Source: Pirellulales bacterium (GTDB lineage: Bacteria > Planctomycetota > Planctomycetia > Pirellulales > Lacipirellulaceae). From it: 64,000 bases of DNA. The stretch covers positions 1-64,000 of the forward strand of contig JAHBXQ010000012.1 of NCBI GenBank assembly GCA_019636345.1, written 5' to 3'. Under the pieces are notes generated by a model, which was not told where the DNA came from, did not search any database, and worked only from the letters and a program-made list of their open reading frames with translations. This document shows positions 37,689 to 47,051 of the stretch, piece after piece. The translations under genes were made by a program, and so were the position numbers. Each line of letters begins with the position of its first letter. Position 1 is the first letter of the stretch.

Positions 37689-39290
37689 ATGTCCGGCCGC
37701 CAGGGATGGTTTGCTGCGTCGCTGTTGTCAGGCTGGCTGGCCGCCGCGGCGGCCCGACCGGCGTCCCCGGGGATCGATCCCCCGAACCCCGCTGACGCCC
37801 CGCTGCGACTGCTCGCGACCGAGACGCAACCGCCGGTCGGGGACGAGTTGGCGTTCAGTCGCTTGGCGGAACTTGAACAGCGGATCGCCGCGCTCGAGTC
37901 GTCGACGACGGTCCCCCCGCCCCCTGCGGCGTCCGTCTCCTCGGCGAAGCTCGACCCGCTGTCGATGAGGACAGGCTGGGGCAAGAACGGTTTCCAAGCG
38001 GTCTCGGCCAACGGCGAATTTTCAATTCACGTCGGCGGCCGAGTGCAACTGGACGCGGTGGCGCTGCAAGACTCAGCGCTCGTCCTGGGCGGGGTCGGCA
38101 CGAACGACGCGCTCGACTTCCGCCGCGCTCGGCTCCGGGTCGACGGCACGATGTACCAGACCATGGACTGGTGCGTCGAGGTTGACTTCGTCAACGGCGC
38201 CGACTTCGATCCGACGAACGCCGCCTTGCCCGTGACGGCCCAAGGAGGCGACGTCGATCACGTTGTCGCTCCGACCGATTTGTGGTGGGCCTTCAACGAC
38301 TTGCCGGTGATCGGCCACATGCGTCTCGGCAATCAGAAGGAGCCGATCGGCCTGGAGCATCTCTGCAGCAGTCGGTATCTCGATTTCATGGAGCGGTCGT
38401 TTCTGCAAGACGCTTACTTCGGACCGTTCAACAACGGCTTTTCTCCGGGCGTGTCGATTTACGACTGGAACGAAGACGAAACGATCACCTACACGCTTGG
38501 CGCGTTCAAGAACGTGCAGAACGTGTTCGCCTACGACACGGGCGACAACGAGTACGCTCTCACCGGCCGCGTGGCGGGAGTCCCGTGGGCGGCCGACGAC
38601 GACGCCAAGTTGCTTCACTTGGGGCTCGCCGCCAGTTATCGCGGACTCGATCAGGACGCCGCAGTCGCGGCCGGCAACGTGCGGATGAGAAGCCGCGCTT
38701 CGCTGCGCAACGGCCCAGGGCCGCTCAATCCGAATCTTGCCGACACGAACTTCAGCGGCCGCATCTTCGCCGACGACGCGATGCTGCTCGCTCCCGAGAT
38801 CGCGCTGGCGTACGGGCCCTGGTTATGGCAGGCCGAGTACGTGGCCGGGTTCTTGAACGGCGTGATCGTCACCCCGTCGGGGGGCGTCGCGACCCCGACC
38901 GACCAGGTTTTCACCCAGGGGCAGTACGTGCAGGTCCTCTACTTCCTCACGGGCGAGCACCGCGCGTACGAACGTCACGAGGGCCGATTCGGTCGGGTGG
39001 TCCCGCACGACGACTTGCGATGGAATTCGTGCGGGTTCCGCAGTTGGGGCGCCTGGCAGATCGGCGCCCGCTACGGTTTCTTGGATCTCAACGACGGGCT
39101 CGTGCAAGGCGGATCCATCCAAGACCTCACGATCGGGCTCAACTGGTTTCTGAATCCCTTCGCCAAGTTGCAGTTCAACTACGTCCACCAGCGGGTCGAC
39201 AACACGATCCTCGACAACGCTGGCGCCGTCGTGGCGAACAACGACGGCACGCTCGACGGCTTCGGCGTGCGGTTTGCGCAGGACTTTTAA
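37689..39290 (+). CDS. OprP/OprO-like outer-membrane porin
   Basis: A 533-residue protein with a signal peptide (WFAASLLSGWLAAAAARPAS). A short coiled coil (FSRLAELEQRIAALESS, about 55-72) follows, as seen in planctomycete porins, and then a 16-strand barrel family pattern: FSIHVGGRVQLDAVAL, FRRARLRVDGTMYQTMDWCV, MRLGNQKEPIGLEHL, SVYFG-like SISIY regions, and a final strand with FGVRFAQDF ending in aromatic Phe. This is the phosphate-selective porin O/P family; in planctomycetes many paralogues exist and the actual substrate is unknown. The gene is monocistronic, with the exporter gene starting 229 bp later. Confidence 0.9.
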   Translation: MSGRQGWFAASLLSGWLAAAAARPASPGIDPPNPADAPLRLLATETQPPVGDELAFSRLAELEQRIAALESSTTVPPPPAASVSSAKLDPLSMRTGWGKNGFQAVSANGEFSIHVGGRVQLDAVALQDSALVLGGVGTNDALDFRRARLRVDGTMYQTMDWCVEVDFVNGADFDPTNAALPVTAQGGDVDHVVAPTDLWWAFNDLPVIGHMRLGNQKEPIGLEHLCSSRYLDFMERSFLQDAYFGPFNNGFSPGVSIYDWNEDETITYTLGAFKNVQNVFAYDTGDNEYALTGRVAGVPWAADDDAKLLHLGLAASYRGLDQDAAVAAGNVRMRSRASLRNGPGPLNPNLADTNFSGRIFADDAMLLAPEIALAYGPWLWQAEYVAGFLNGVIVTPSGGVATPTDQVFTQGQYVQVLYFLTGEHRAYERHEGRFGRVVPHDDLRWNSCGFRSWGAWQIGARYGFLDLNDGLVQGGSIQDLTIGLNWFLNPFAKLQFNYVHQRVDNTILDNAGAVVANNDGTLDGFGVRFAQDF

Positions 39291-39519
39291 TTCGACGGCG
39301 CTGCGCTGACCCCTCGGAAACCGCCGCTGTCACGGCTTGCTGCAATGGCCGCCGCAAGGAACCGGCATGCAACGGCGCTCCGGTCTCTTGTGCTCCTTGG
39401 CAAGTGGACCGCGATTTGCACGTCTCTTCGACGCCCCCGTCCCGCGCCCTGCCCCGAGGCGGAGATCGAACCGCTCGGGGCGTGTGCGGGATTCTGCTCG
39501 GAACGCCGTGGCGCCATTC

Positions 39520-42288
39520 ATGGAACGATCCTCCCCCCGGCCGGCCGTCTCGCTGGCCACGCTCGTTATCGCTGCGTTCTTGGCCCCGCTCGTCGGCCTG
39601 TTCGCCCTGCGCGCCGTCAAAAGCAACCGCAACGACATGTCCGAGTGGCTCCCCGCGAGTTACGAGGAGACGGCCCAACTCGAATGGTTCCGCAGCAAGT
39701 TCGCGACTGACCAATTCGTGGTCATCAGTTGGGACGGCTGTACGCTTGGCGAACCGACGAACGGGTTGGCCGACGACCCGCGAATCGAACGACTCGCCCG
39801 AGCGCTGCGCGAGGCGCGACTTCCCGAGCGGGACGGAACCCCCGGCGCCCGCTGCTTTCAACAAGTGACCACGGGGCGCGAGGCGCTCGACGATCTGACG
39901 GCTCCTCCCGCGAATCTCCCGCGCAAGCTGGCGATCGAGCGACTGCAAGGCACGCTCTTGGGTCCCGACGGTCGGCAGACCTGCATTCTCGCGACGCTCG
40001 CCCGGTCGACCGAGCACAAACTTCGCGATGTCGTCGGCCGGCCGCTCGCCGGGCCTTGGGGATTGCGCAAGGCGAAGCAGACGCCGCTGTTCAAGGCGAT
40101 TGTCCAGGCGGGGCTCAGGCCAGACGAGGTGCGACTCGGAGGCCCGCCGATCGACAACGTGTCCATCGACGAAGAGGGCGAACGGACGCTCGCCCGGCTG
40201 GCCGTCTTGTCGGGGGCCTTCGGCGCTGCGCTCGCGTGGTGGTCGTTGCGCAGTTTCCGCATGATGATGGTCGTCTTCGGTTGCGGGGCGGCCTGCGCCG
40301 CGATTTCGCTGGCGCTGGTGTCGCTGACCGGCGGGGCGGTCGACGCGATCCTCATGTCGATGCCGGCCTTGGTCTACGTGTTGGCCGTGTCGGGGGCGAT
40401 CCACTTCATCAACTACTATCGGCTCGCTGCGAACGAGCACGGCGTCGATGCGGCGGTGAACCACGCCGTCGAGCACGCCTGGAAGCCCGCCTTGTTGTGC
40501 TCGGTGACGACCGCCATCGGATTGGCGTCCCTCTCGACGAGCGACATCTTGCCGATTTGTCGGTTCGGGCTCTATTCGGCCGCCGGGGTCCTGGCCACGC
40601 TGGGGGTCTTGTTCACGATGTTGCCGGCGGTGCTCAGGTACTGGCCTTGGCGCCCTGCGGGCGTCGTCGTGTTAGGCGAGGAAGAAGCCGAGGCGACGCC
40701 CGACAATGTCTGGTCGCGTTATACGCACGGCATTTTCAAACGCCGCCGGCTCGTGCTTGCCGGCAGCGCGGCGACGATCTTCGGTTTGTGCCTGGGGTTG
40801 CCGCGGGTCGAGACGACCATCGACCTGTTGAAGCTCTTCAGCCCCGACGCCCGGCTCGTGCAGGATTACCAATGGTACGAGGAGCATCTCGGCCGCTTGG
40901 TGCCGATGGAACTTGTGATTCGTTTCCCCGCCGAGACTCTGCAGGAGGATCTGCCCGTCGACGCTCCGCTGGCGCAACTCATTCACAGCCACTCCTTCTT
41001 GGAACGGCTCGATCTGGTCGAGCTGGTCGAACGAAACATCCGCACCCGACTAGGCGCCGAGGGAGACGACCTCGTGGGCGCTACGATGTCGGCCGCCACG
41101 TTCACTCGCCCGGTGAGCGACCCCGGGCTGGGCTACGGCCGCACGGGCGAGCGGTACGTCGCCGCCGAGGAACTGCTCGACCATCGTCGGCAGATTGCCG
41201 ACACCGGCTACTTGACCGTCGATCCCGATACGGGCGAAGAGTTGTGGCGCGTGAGCGTGCGGGTTGCGGCGTTTCACACGGTCGACCACGGCGAACTGGT
41301 CGCCCGACTGCGCGCGGCGATCGAGCCGATTTTCGCCGCCGAGCGCAGCAACGCCCGCGCCCTCCGCGCGCTGGCCGCTGAACGGGGCGAGCCGCCGCGC
41401 GGCAGCCGGCTCGTGCTCTTCTCGCCCGAGGGAATCCAAACCTGGGCTCGCACCAGCGCATCGCTGCTGGCCGGCAAGCGAGTGCTCGCCGCAGGGGTCG
41501 CCAAGAAGTTCGCCGGTCTGCAGCCGGCCGAAATCGACGCCCTCAAGAATTACGACGGCGTGATCCTCAGTCCCGGCGCCTCGAAAGAAGATCGGGCCGA
41601 ACTTGTCGCGGCCGGGGCGCGGGTCGTCGCCGCGGCCGACCTCGATCTCGCCCCGAGCGACGGCAGCGACGTGGGCGTCGTCTACACCGGAGCCGTGCCG
41701 ATCGTCTACAAGGCCCAGCGCGAACTGCTCAGCAGCCTCATTCAAAGCACCTGGTGGTCGTTCGCCACGATCACGCCGCTCATGATGTTCGTCTGCCGCA
41801 GCGTGGCCGCCGGCGCGATCGTGATGATTCCCAACACGCTCCCCGTGTTGGTCGTATTCGGCGGCATGGGGTGGCTGGGCGTGCCGGTCGATATCGGCTC
41901 GATGATGGCCGCCAGCATTGCGCTGGGGGTGGCGGTCGACGACACGATCCACTTCCTCGCGTGGTTCCGGCAAGACTTGGCCCGGTTGCGCGACCGCATG
42001 CTGGCGGTCGAGGCGGCGTACGGCCGGTCGGCCGCGCCGACCCTGCAGGCGGCGCTCATCAACGGGCTGGGACTGTCGGTGTTCGCCACCAGCTCGTTCA
42101 CGCCGACGCAACGCTTCGGCTGGCTCATGCTGGCGATCCTCGTCGCCGGGGTCGTCGCCGAACTGGTCATGCTCCCCGCGCTGCTGTTCAGCCCCCTGGG
42201 CAACGCCTTCCGACCGCAAGGCTTAGGCGTCGTGCGAACCGACGGCAGCCGCGCTGCAGGTTGCGGGGACGACGCTCCCGCGGCGTAA
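39520..42288 (+). CDS. RND/MMPL superfamily transporter
   Basis: About 922 residues from an ATG at 39520 just before a membrane helix (LATLVIAAFLAPLVGLFALR). Upstream in-frame residues look non-coding. The topology is RND-like: helix 1, a large outside domain (to about 220), a block of helices (ALVYVLAVSGAIHFINYYRL, AVEHAWKPALLCSVTTAIGL, LPICRFGLYSAAGVLATLGV), a second helix with a long outer domain from about 450 to 740, and a second helical block (FATITPLMMFVCRSVAAGAI, LGVAVDDTIHFLAWFRQDLA). The D-D in GVAVDDTIHF is the proton-relay pattern of RND exporters. It is a single-chain protein of the type annotated as RND superfamily exporter or hopanoid/lipid transporter. It ends 10 bp from the convergent DedA-like gene. 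Confidence 0.9.
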   Translation: MERSSPRPAVSLATLVIAAFLAPLVGLFALRAVKSNRNDMSEWLPASYEETAQLEWFRSKFATDQFVVISWDGCTLGEPTNGLADDPRIERLARALREARLPERDGTPGARCFQQVTTGREALDDLTAPPANLPRKLAIERLQGTLLGPDGRQTCILATLARSTEHKLRDVVGRPLAGPWGLRKAKQTPLFKAIVQAGLRPDEVRLGGPPIDNVSIDEEGERTLARLAVLSGAFGAALAWWSLRSFRMMMVVFGCGAACAAISLALVSLTGGAVDAILMSMPALVYVLAVSGAIHFINYYRLAANEHGVDAAVNHAVEHAWKPALLCSVTTAIGLASLSTSDILPICRFGLYSAAGVLATLGVLFTMLPAVLRYWPWRPAGVVVLGEEEAEATPDNVWSRYTHGIFKRRRLVLAGSAATIFGLCLGLPRVETTIDLLKLFSPDARLVQDYQWYEEHLGRLVPMELVIRFPAETLQEDLPVDAPLAQLIHSHSFLERLDLVELVERNIRTRLGAEGDDLVGATMSAATFTRPVSDPGLGYGRTGERYVAAEELLDHRRQIADTGYLTVDPDTGEELWRVSVRVAAFHTVDHGELVARLRAAIEPIFAAERSNARALRALAAERGEPPRGSRLVLFSPEGIQTWARTSASLLAGKRVLAAGVAKKFAGLQPAEIDALKNYDGVILSPGASKEDRAELVAAGARVVAAADLDLAPSDGSDVGVVYTGAVPIVYKAQRELLSSLIQSTWWSFATITPLMMFVCRSVAAGAIVMIPNTLPVLVVFGGMGWLGVPVDIGSMMAASIALGVAVDDTIHFLAWFRQDLARLRDRMLAVEAAYGRSAAPTLQAALINGLGLSVFATSSFTPTQRFGWLMLAILVAGVVAELVMLPALLFSPLGNAFRPQGLGVVRTDGSRAAGCGDDAPAA

Positions 42289-42297
42289 CGAGCCTCT

Positions 42298-42969
42298 TCA
42301 GTGCGCCAGCAGCTTGAGCGCCGCGAACCCCGCGATCACCGCGGCCCCCAGGGCGAGCGTGATCCATTCCAGGTGCTTTTCCAGGATCCGCCGCACTCCG
42401 GGACCGAACCACCACATGCACGTTCCGACCAAGAAGAACCGTCCGCCGCGCCCGATCGCCGCGGCGACCACGAGCGTCGCGAGCGGGACGTAACCGTGAA
42501 ACACTCCCGCGGCAATCGTGATCACCTTGAACGGAATCGGCGTGAAGGCCGCGGTGAAGATCGTCCAGAAGGCGTTGTCGCGATACAGCTCGCCCACATG
42601 GGCGACGATCTCGGGAGTCACCCCCGGCACGTAGCGATAAAAAAAGTCGTCGAGCGCCTCCCACGCGCCGTACCCGATCAGCCACCCCAGCACGGCCCCG
42701 GCGACCGAGGCGACGGCGCTGACCGCCGCATAGAAGAACGAGCGCCGCGGTCGCGACGCCGACAGTGCGATCTGCAGCACGTCGGGCGGGATCGGAAAGA
42801 ACGAGCTCTCGGCGAACGAAATGGCCGCCAGCGCCGGCGTCCCGTACGGGGTTTCGGCCCAGTGGAGGACCCAATTGTACAGCCGGCGGATCACGCCCGG
42901 CCGCGGCGCGACCGGTTCTCCGGGAGACGGATCGAGTTCGGTCTCGGCGGCGGGGGCGTTCATCGGCAT
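42298..42969 (-). CDS. DedA/YqaA-type membrane protein (VTT domain)
   Basis: About 223 residues from the Met at 42969 (MPMNAPAAETELDP); the open frame upstream of it runs through the MITE-like repeat and is not likely to be translated. It has the VTT/SNARE-associated pattern: FAESSFFPIPPDVLQIALSA near the start (with the ESxxFPIPPE-like motif), FFYAAVSAVASVAGAVLGWL, a GYGAWEALDDFFYRYV amphipathic stretch, AFTPIPFKVITIAAGVFHG and a final pair of helices ending ALKLLAH. DedA proteins are flippases needed for membrane lipid recycling; YqaA subfamily members are less studied. It lies tail to tail with the exporter. Confidence 0.9.
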   Translation of the reverse strand: MPMNAPAAETELDPSPGEPVAPRPGVIRRLYNWVLHWAETPYGTPALAAISFAESSFFPIPPDVLQIALSASRPRRSFFYAAVSAVASVAGAVLGWLIGYGAWEALDDFFYRYVPGVTPEIVAHVGELYRDNAFWTIFTAAFTPIPFKVITIAAGVFHGYVPLATLVVAAAIGRGGRFFLVGTCMWWFGPGVRRILEKHLEWITLALGAAVIAGFAALKLLAH

Positions 42970-43069
42970 GCGGGGCGGCGGGGGCGACGGGCGGGGGAGC
43001 GATTGCGCGGTTCGACCCCGAAGTCTAGCACGCCCGAGCCATGCGCTCACCCCGCACTGACCCGAGGTC

Positions 43070-43192
43070 GTGATCCCATTTGCCCAATTGATGGGTGGCT
43101 GGGGTCGAACGAAGTGAGCCCCCAGCGGATTCCCTGGGGGCTCCGCTGCGCTGCGACCCCAGCCACCCTTCCAAGGGCGCAAACGGTCTCAC
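43070..43192. repeat. MITE-like palindromic repeat, copy 2
   Basis: 123 bp, the same length as copy 1 (22488-22610) and nearly identical in the core ctggggtcgaacgaagtgag and its following ccccag stem. It lies between the DedA-like gene start and the next small gene, with left end gtgatcccatttgc and right end gtctcac. No gene is inside; the apparent N-terminal extension of the DedA frame comes from this repeat. Confidence 0.85.
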
Positions 43193-43273
43193 GATCCGGC
43201 CCTGGCCCCGAGGATCGGCGATTTGCGCCGATTGGAGGGGCGCTTGGGATCGCAGCGCAGGGAAGGCGCCGGG

Positions 43274-43813
43274 CTACGGCGTGCCGAACTCGCCCGGCTC
43301 GAAGTCGATCGCGACTCGCCGTTCGTGCGGGGCGACGCGGTTGACCTTCCAGTCGAGCCACGCCAGCCACGGCAGCGACTTCTCCCAGCGACGCACCGCG
43401 GCCCGCAGCAACGGAACGTGTGGCGTCGTTTCGCCTTCGAGATCGCCCAGCATCTCGAGGGCCCCGCTCGTGTGGCCCTCGAGCATCAGCGCCGTCGCGA
43501 AGTTCACTTTGAGGTGAACCGGCCGGTCTTTGCGCATCCAGGTCGAGCCGGGTTGCATGACCAACCCGCGGAGGATGCGGACCGCCTCCTCGACATGGCC
43601 GGTCCGCATCAGGCAGACCGCCAAGGCGTTTTGCACTTCCAGTTCTTGGCCCCCTTTGCCGTGGGCCAGCTTGACGGCGTTGTCGTAGCGGCTCGCGTGC
43701 GCCTCGACCAGCACCCGGGCCAGCAGCGCGGCGTTGCCGGGGGGCGTGTCGCCGCTCGGCGGCGCGGGGCGGCGCTCGCGCGAGTCGGAGTCGGATGGAA
43801 TTGTCGTGGACAC
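43274..43813 (-). CDS. Small TPR-like protein
   Basis: About 179 residues from a GTG at 43813 (STTIPSDSDSRERRPAPPSG). It has no signal peptide. The body is alpha-helical with NAALLARVLVEAHASRYDNA, ALAVCLMRTGHVEEAVRILR and LKVNFATALMLEGHTSGALE, which are TPR-type helix pairs of three repeats. The end (SLPWLAWLDWKVNRVAPHER) is rich in Trp. It is oriented the same way as the antiporter gene upstream (148 bp gap). Function is unknown, probably protein interaction. Confidence 0.7.
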   Translation of the reverse strand: MSTTIPSDSDSRERRPAPPSGDTPPGNAALLARVLVEAHASRYDNAVKLAHGKGGQELEVQNALAVCLMRTGHVEEAVRILRGLVMQPGSTWMRKDRPVHLKVNFATALMLEGHTSGALEMLGDLEGETTPHVPLLRAAVRRWEKSLPWLAWLDWKVNRVAPHERRVAIDFEPGEFGTP

Positions 43814-43961
43814 GGGCGCTCTTCTCTGCTTCTCTGTCGGAAACGCTGCGCAGCGGACAGTCGAGGAACCGTCGCCCGGGCGTCGAACGACCAAGAAGCA
43901 ATTGACATGCCGGGACGTGCGCCAGGCCTCGTCACGTCGCAGCGGGCGACGACGCAATCTG

Positions 43962-45287
43962 TCAGCGACCTTCGGGGGCCGCGAGCGTGTCCAGATTGTG
44001 CTCAGGCTGTTCAGTCTCCAACCCCGGCATCCCGGCGATCAGGCGGCGCAGAATCGGGGTGGTGATCACGGTCGTCACCAGGGCCATGAGCACGAGCATC
44101 GTGAACACCGCGTCGGGGACGACTCCCAACTCCCGCCCCACGTTGATCGCCACCAACCCCATCAGCGCGCGGGTGTTCATCATCACGGCGACGCAGGAAC
44201 TCTCGCGGATCGTGCAGCCGCCGGTCCAGGCGGCCAGTCCGCAGCCCAACATCTTCCCCGCCGTGGCGGCGGCGATCACCAGCAGGCAAACCCCCCACAG
44301 CCACGGGGAGTCGAGCCGCCCGACGTCGGTGCGCAGCCCGGTCGAGGTGAAGAACACCGGCAACAGCAAGGCGTAGACCAGCGTGCGCCATTGCCGCGTC
44401 ACGGCCTCGGCAAGCGGGCGCTCGCGCGAGAGCGCGGCGCCCAGCACGAACGGCCCGAAGATGGCGAACACGCCGATCGCGCTGGTGGCCGCGGCGCTCA
44501 GCAGGACGAACACCAGCAGGATCGCGGTGGCGGCCAGATCAAGCTGCCGCGCGCGGGGCGCCCCGGCGCCCGACGTCTCCGGGGCGCCGGCGGCGAAATG
44601 CACCAGCCGCAGGCACAGCGGCCTCGCCGCGAAGAACGTCGCCGCGCAGAACACGATCAACAGCCCCAGCGATTCCACGAGCGGCCACGCCTGGAATCCG
44701 TCGCGCACCAGTGCGCTGACTCCGGCCAGCAGGATCCACCCCAGCACGTCGTCGACCGCCGCGGCTGTGATCGTCAGGGCTCCCAGACGCGAGCGGTGGA
44801 TCTTCAGTTCGATCATGATCCGTCCCAGGATCGGGATCGCCGTGATCGACAGCGCCGTCGCCACGAACATCGTGAACCCCAGCCGCGGAGTTTCTGCGGC
44901 GACCGAACCGTGTATCGCCAGGGCGGTTGCGGCGCCCAGGGCGAACGGCGTGACGATCCCGGCCACGGCGACGCGCGAAGCCGTTCGCCCCACGTGCCGC
45001 AGGTGGGTGAAGTCGAACTCCAGCCCGATCAGGAACATGAACAGCACGAGCCCCAGTTCGCTGAGGGCCCGGAAGCAGAACTCCGTCTCGGGAGCGGGGA
45101 CGAGCTGCATCCACGAGGGGGCGATCTTGCCCAACAGCGACGGGCCCAAGAGCACCCCCACGAGGATTTCGCCGACGACCTCGGGCTGCCCTGCGCGGCG
45201 AAACGCCCACGCCCCCAGCCGCGCCGCGGCGACGATCGCCGCCAACTGCAAGAGCACGGTCAGGAACAGTTCGTGAAATCCGGGCAT
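43962..45287 (-). CDS. Kef/NhaS3-type cation:proton antiporter
   Basis: About 441 residues from the ATG at 45287 (MPGFHELFLTVLLQLAAIVA). It shows the CPA2 family core: RAGQPEVVGEILVGVLLGPS LLG region, GLVLFMFLIGLEFDFTHLRH, ATALSITAIPILGRIMIELK, ITAAAVDDVLGWILLAGVSA (with the paired Asp of the exchange site) and AIFGPFVLGAALSRE. Twelve or so helices are visible. No C-terminal TrkA-N/RCK domain follows, so it is the short version. It likely exchanges Na+ or K+ for H+. Interaction with the Na+ pump of this window is possible but only inferred. Confidence 0.92.
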   Translation of the reverse strand: MPGFHELFLTVLLQLAAIVAAARLGAWAFRRAGQPEVVGEILVGVLLGPSLLGKIAPSWMQLVPAPETEFCFRALSELGLVLFMFLIGLEFDFTHLRHVGRTASRVAVAGIVTPFALGAATALAIHGSVAAETPRLGFTMFVATALSITAIPILGRIMIELKIHRSRLGALTITAAAVDDVLGWILLAGVSALVRDGFQAWPLVESLGLLIVFCAATFFAARPLCLRLVHFAAGAPETSGAGAPRARQLDLAATAILLVFVLLSAAATSAIGVFAIFGPFVLGAALSRERPLAEAVTRQWRTLVYALLLPVFFTSTGLRTDVGRLDSPWLWGVCLLVIAAATAGKMLGCGLAAWTGGCTIRESSCVAVMMNTRALMGLVAINVGRELGVVPDAVFTMLVLMALVTTVITTPILRRLIAGMPGLETEQPEHNLDTLAAPEGR

Positions 45288-45395
45288 CGTTGGCGGCTGG
45301 GGGGACGGGAAGAACGTGCGCCAGGTCGGTCGGCGTGCGGCCGACAAGTCGGGCCCATGATAGGCCAATCACGACCGGTCGACACCTCCGGCAAC

Positions 45396-45492
45396 GGGTA
45401 GTGATGCCATTTGCGCCCTTGCAAGGGTCCCCTGGGGGCTCACTTCGTTCGACCCCAGCCACTCTTCAATTTCGCAAATGGAATCACTACCC
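45396..45492. repeat. MITE-like palindromic repeat, short copy 3
   Basis: A 97-bp element with 20-bp terminal inverted repeats (left gggtagtgatgccatttgcg, right ends aatcactaccc; one mismatch). Its core cccctgggggctcacttcgt is the reverse complement of the core of copies 1 and 2, and half of the longer copies' middle hairpin is missing. It lies between the antiporter and the histidine kinase, which are divergent here, so it sits between their promoters. Confidence 0.85.
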
Positions 45493-45593
45493 GGCAATGC
45501 GGACGCCGCTGTATCCAAATCCCAATCGCGGAGAGATAATAGCTGGACGGCTTCACGGCCTGTTCAACTTCTGGACGCCAAGGCGATCTCCAC

Positions 45594-47051
45594 GTGCGTC
45601 TCTCCCTGCTCTGGCGAATGATCCTGCCGACCGTCGCGGTCAGCATGCTGCTGATGGCCCTTGGGTTGGGCTCGGCGATCTACGTCTATCGGACCAACGC
45701 CCAGGTCTCCGAACGACTCGACCACCGGGTTGCCGAGGTGCTCAAAGCCGAGGAGTTGGTCATCGCGATCCGCGACGTCCGTCAAGCGCTCGATCGTTAC
45801 CATGCGTTGAAGCTGCCGGCGTACATGGACGAGGCGACGCGCTCGGCCGTCGCCGCCGGGAAACTCCTGCAACAGCTTCGGGCGTCGGGCACGCTCTCCG
45901 CCGACGCCCCGTTGGCGAGCCAGGTGGCCGAGCTGCCGAGGCTGATCGAAGCGGCGCACGACGCAGCCCCTGACGAGTACGCCGCGATTCGGCAGGCGAT
46001 CACCCGCGAGACGTTGGCTGCGGCGATGGAACTGCTCAACGCGAACCGGCTCGAGCTCACCGAGCAAAGCCGGCAGAATCGCCTGCTCGCCGGCCGTGTT
46101 GGCACGAGCCTTGCTTTGCTTGGCGTCAGCGGGGCGGCCGCCGGGCTGCTCGCGGGATTCGGCGTCGCGCGCGGGGTGGCCAGTTCGATCGCCGAACTCG
46201 GGGGTTCGCTCCAGTCGCTCACCGCGTCGCTCGCCGCCGGCGAGCCCGCTTTGAGCCCCGCGGCCGGCTTGCCGGAACTGGTCGCCGCGATGAGCCAGGT
46301 GCGCGCCAAGACCGAAGGGATCGTCACCGAACTGGAACGCACCCGCGAGACGGCCGCCCGCGCCGACCAGTTGGCCGCCGTCGGACAGTTGGCCGCGGGC
46401 ATCGCTCACGAACTTCGCAACCCGCTGACCGCCGTCAAACTGCTGACCGACGCCGCGATCGAACAGCACGAACCGCTCGCCCTCAACGAATTGATCGTCG
46501 TCCGCGACGAGGCCGATCGAATGCAACAGATGCTGCAAACGTTCCTCGACTTCGCCCGACCGCCGCGGCTTGTTCGCAGGTCGGTCGATCTGAGCGACGT
46601 GGCCCGCCAGACGATCGAGCTCGCCAAGAGCCGAGCCGACAGGCTGGGCGTGATGCTCGTGCTCGACGCGACCGACGTCGTCGAGCTCGAGGCCGATCCG
46701 CAGCAGTTGCGGCAAGTGCTGGTGAACCTGATCTTCAACGCCATCGAGGCCCAGCCCGGCGGCGGGCGAATCGACGTCGCCGTCCGAACCGCCGGCGAGC
46801 GGGCGATCGTCGAGGTCGCCGACCGCGGGCCCGGCATCTCGCCCCAGATCGTCGCTCGTCTGTTCGAGCCGTTCGTCAGCACCAAGGAGACAGGCGTCGG
46901 CCTGGGGCTGGCGGTGTCGCAGCGGATCATCGCTTCGCACGGCGGTCGGGTCGAGGGGTTCAATCCGCCGAGCGGCGGAGCCCTGTTTCGCGTCGAACTG
47001 CCGCGCGTCCCCCAACCACTCACGGTTTCCCAAACTCCGAACCATGACTAA
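45594..47051 (+). CDS. Membrane sensor histidine kinase (NtrB-like)
   Basis: A 485-residue kinase with a GTG start at 45594. Two membrane helices (about 9-31 and 171-193: MILPTVAVSMLLMALGLGSA and LALLGVSGAAAGLLAGFGVA) bracket a helical periplasmic sensor domain. A coiled linker leads to the H-box with His272 (AAGIAHELRNPLTAVK), N-box (QVLVNLIFNAIEAQPG), G1 (DRGPGI), and GVGLGLAVSQR. The His-box form with HELRNPL is typical of kinases that pair with sigma-54 regulators. The downstream regulator gene overlaps its end by 8 bases, so the two are co-translated and form a pair. The signal is unknown. Confidence 0.93.
   Translation: MRLSLLWRMILPTVAVSMLLMALGLGSAIYVYRTNAQVSERLDHRVAEVLKAEELVIAIRDVRQALDRYHALKLPAYMDEATRSAVAAGKLLQQLRASGTLSADAPLASQVAELPRLIEAAHDAAPDEYAAIRQAITRETLAAAMELLNANRLELTEQSRQNRLLAGRVGTSLALLGVSGAAAGLLAGFGVARGVASSIAELGGSLQSLTASLAAGEPALSPAAGLPELVAAMSQVRAKTEGIVTELERTRETAARADQLAAVGQLAAGIAHELRNPLTAVKLLTDAAIEQHEPLALNELIVVRDEADRMQQMLQTFLDFARPPRLVRRSVDLSDVARQTIELAKSRADRLGVMLVLDATDVVELEADPQQLRQVLVNLIFNAIEAQPGGGRIDVAVRTAGERAIVEVADRGPGISPQIVARLFEPFVSTKETGVGLGLAVSQRIIASHGGRVEGFNPPSGGALFRVELPRVPQPLTVSQTPNHD

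Noticed and set aside
42970-43182. N-terminal extension of the DedA-like frame
   Set aside because: The extension is translated from MITE copy 2 and from a Pro/Arg-rich leader; the family start lies at 42969 or 42963.
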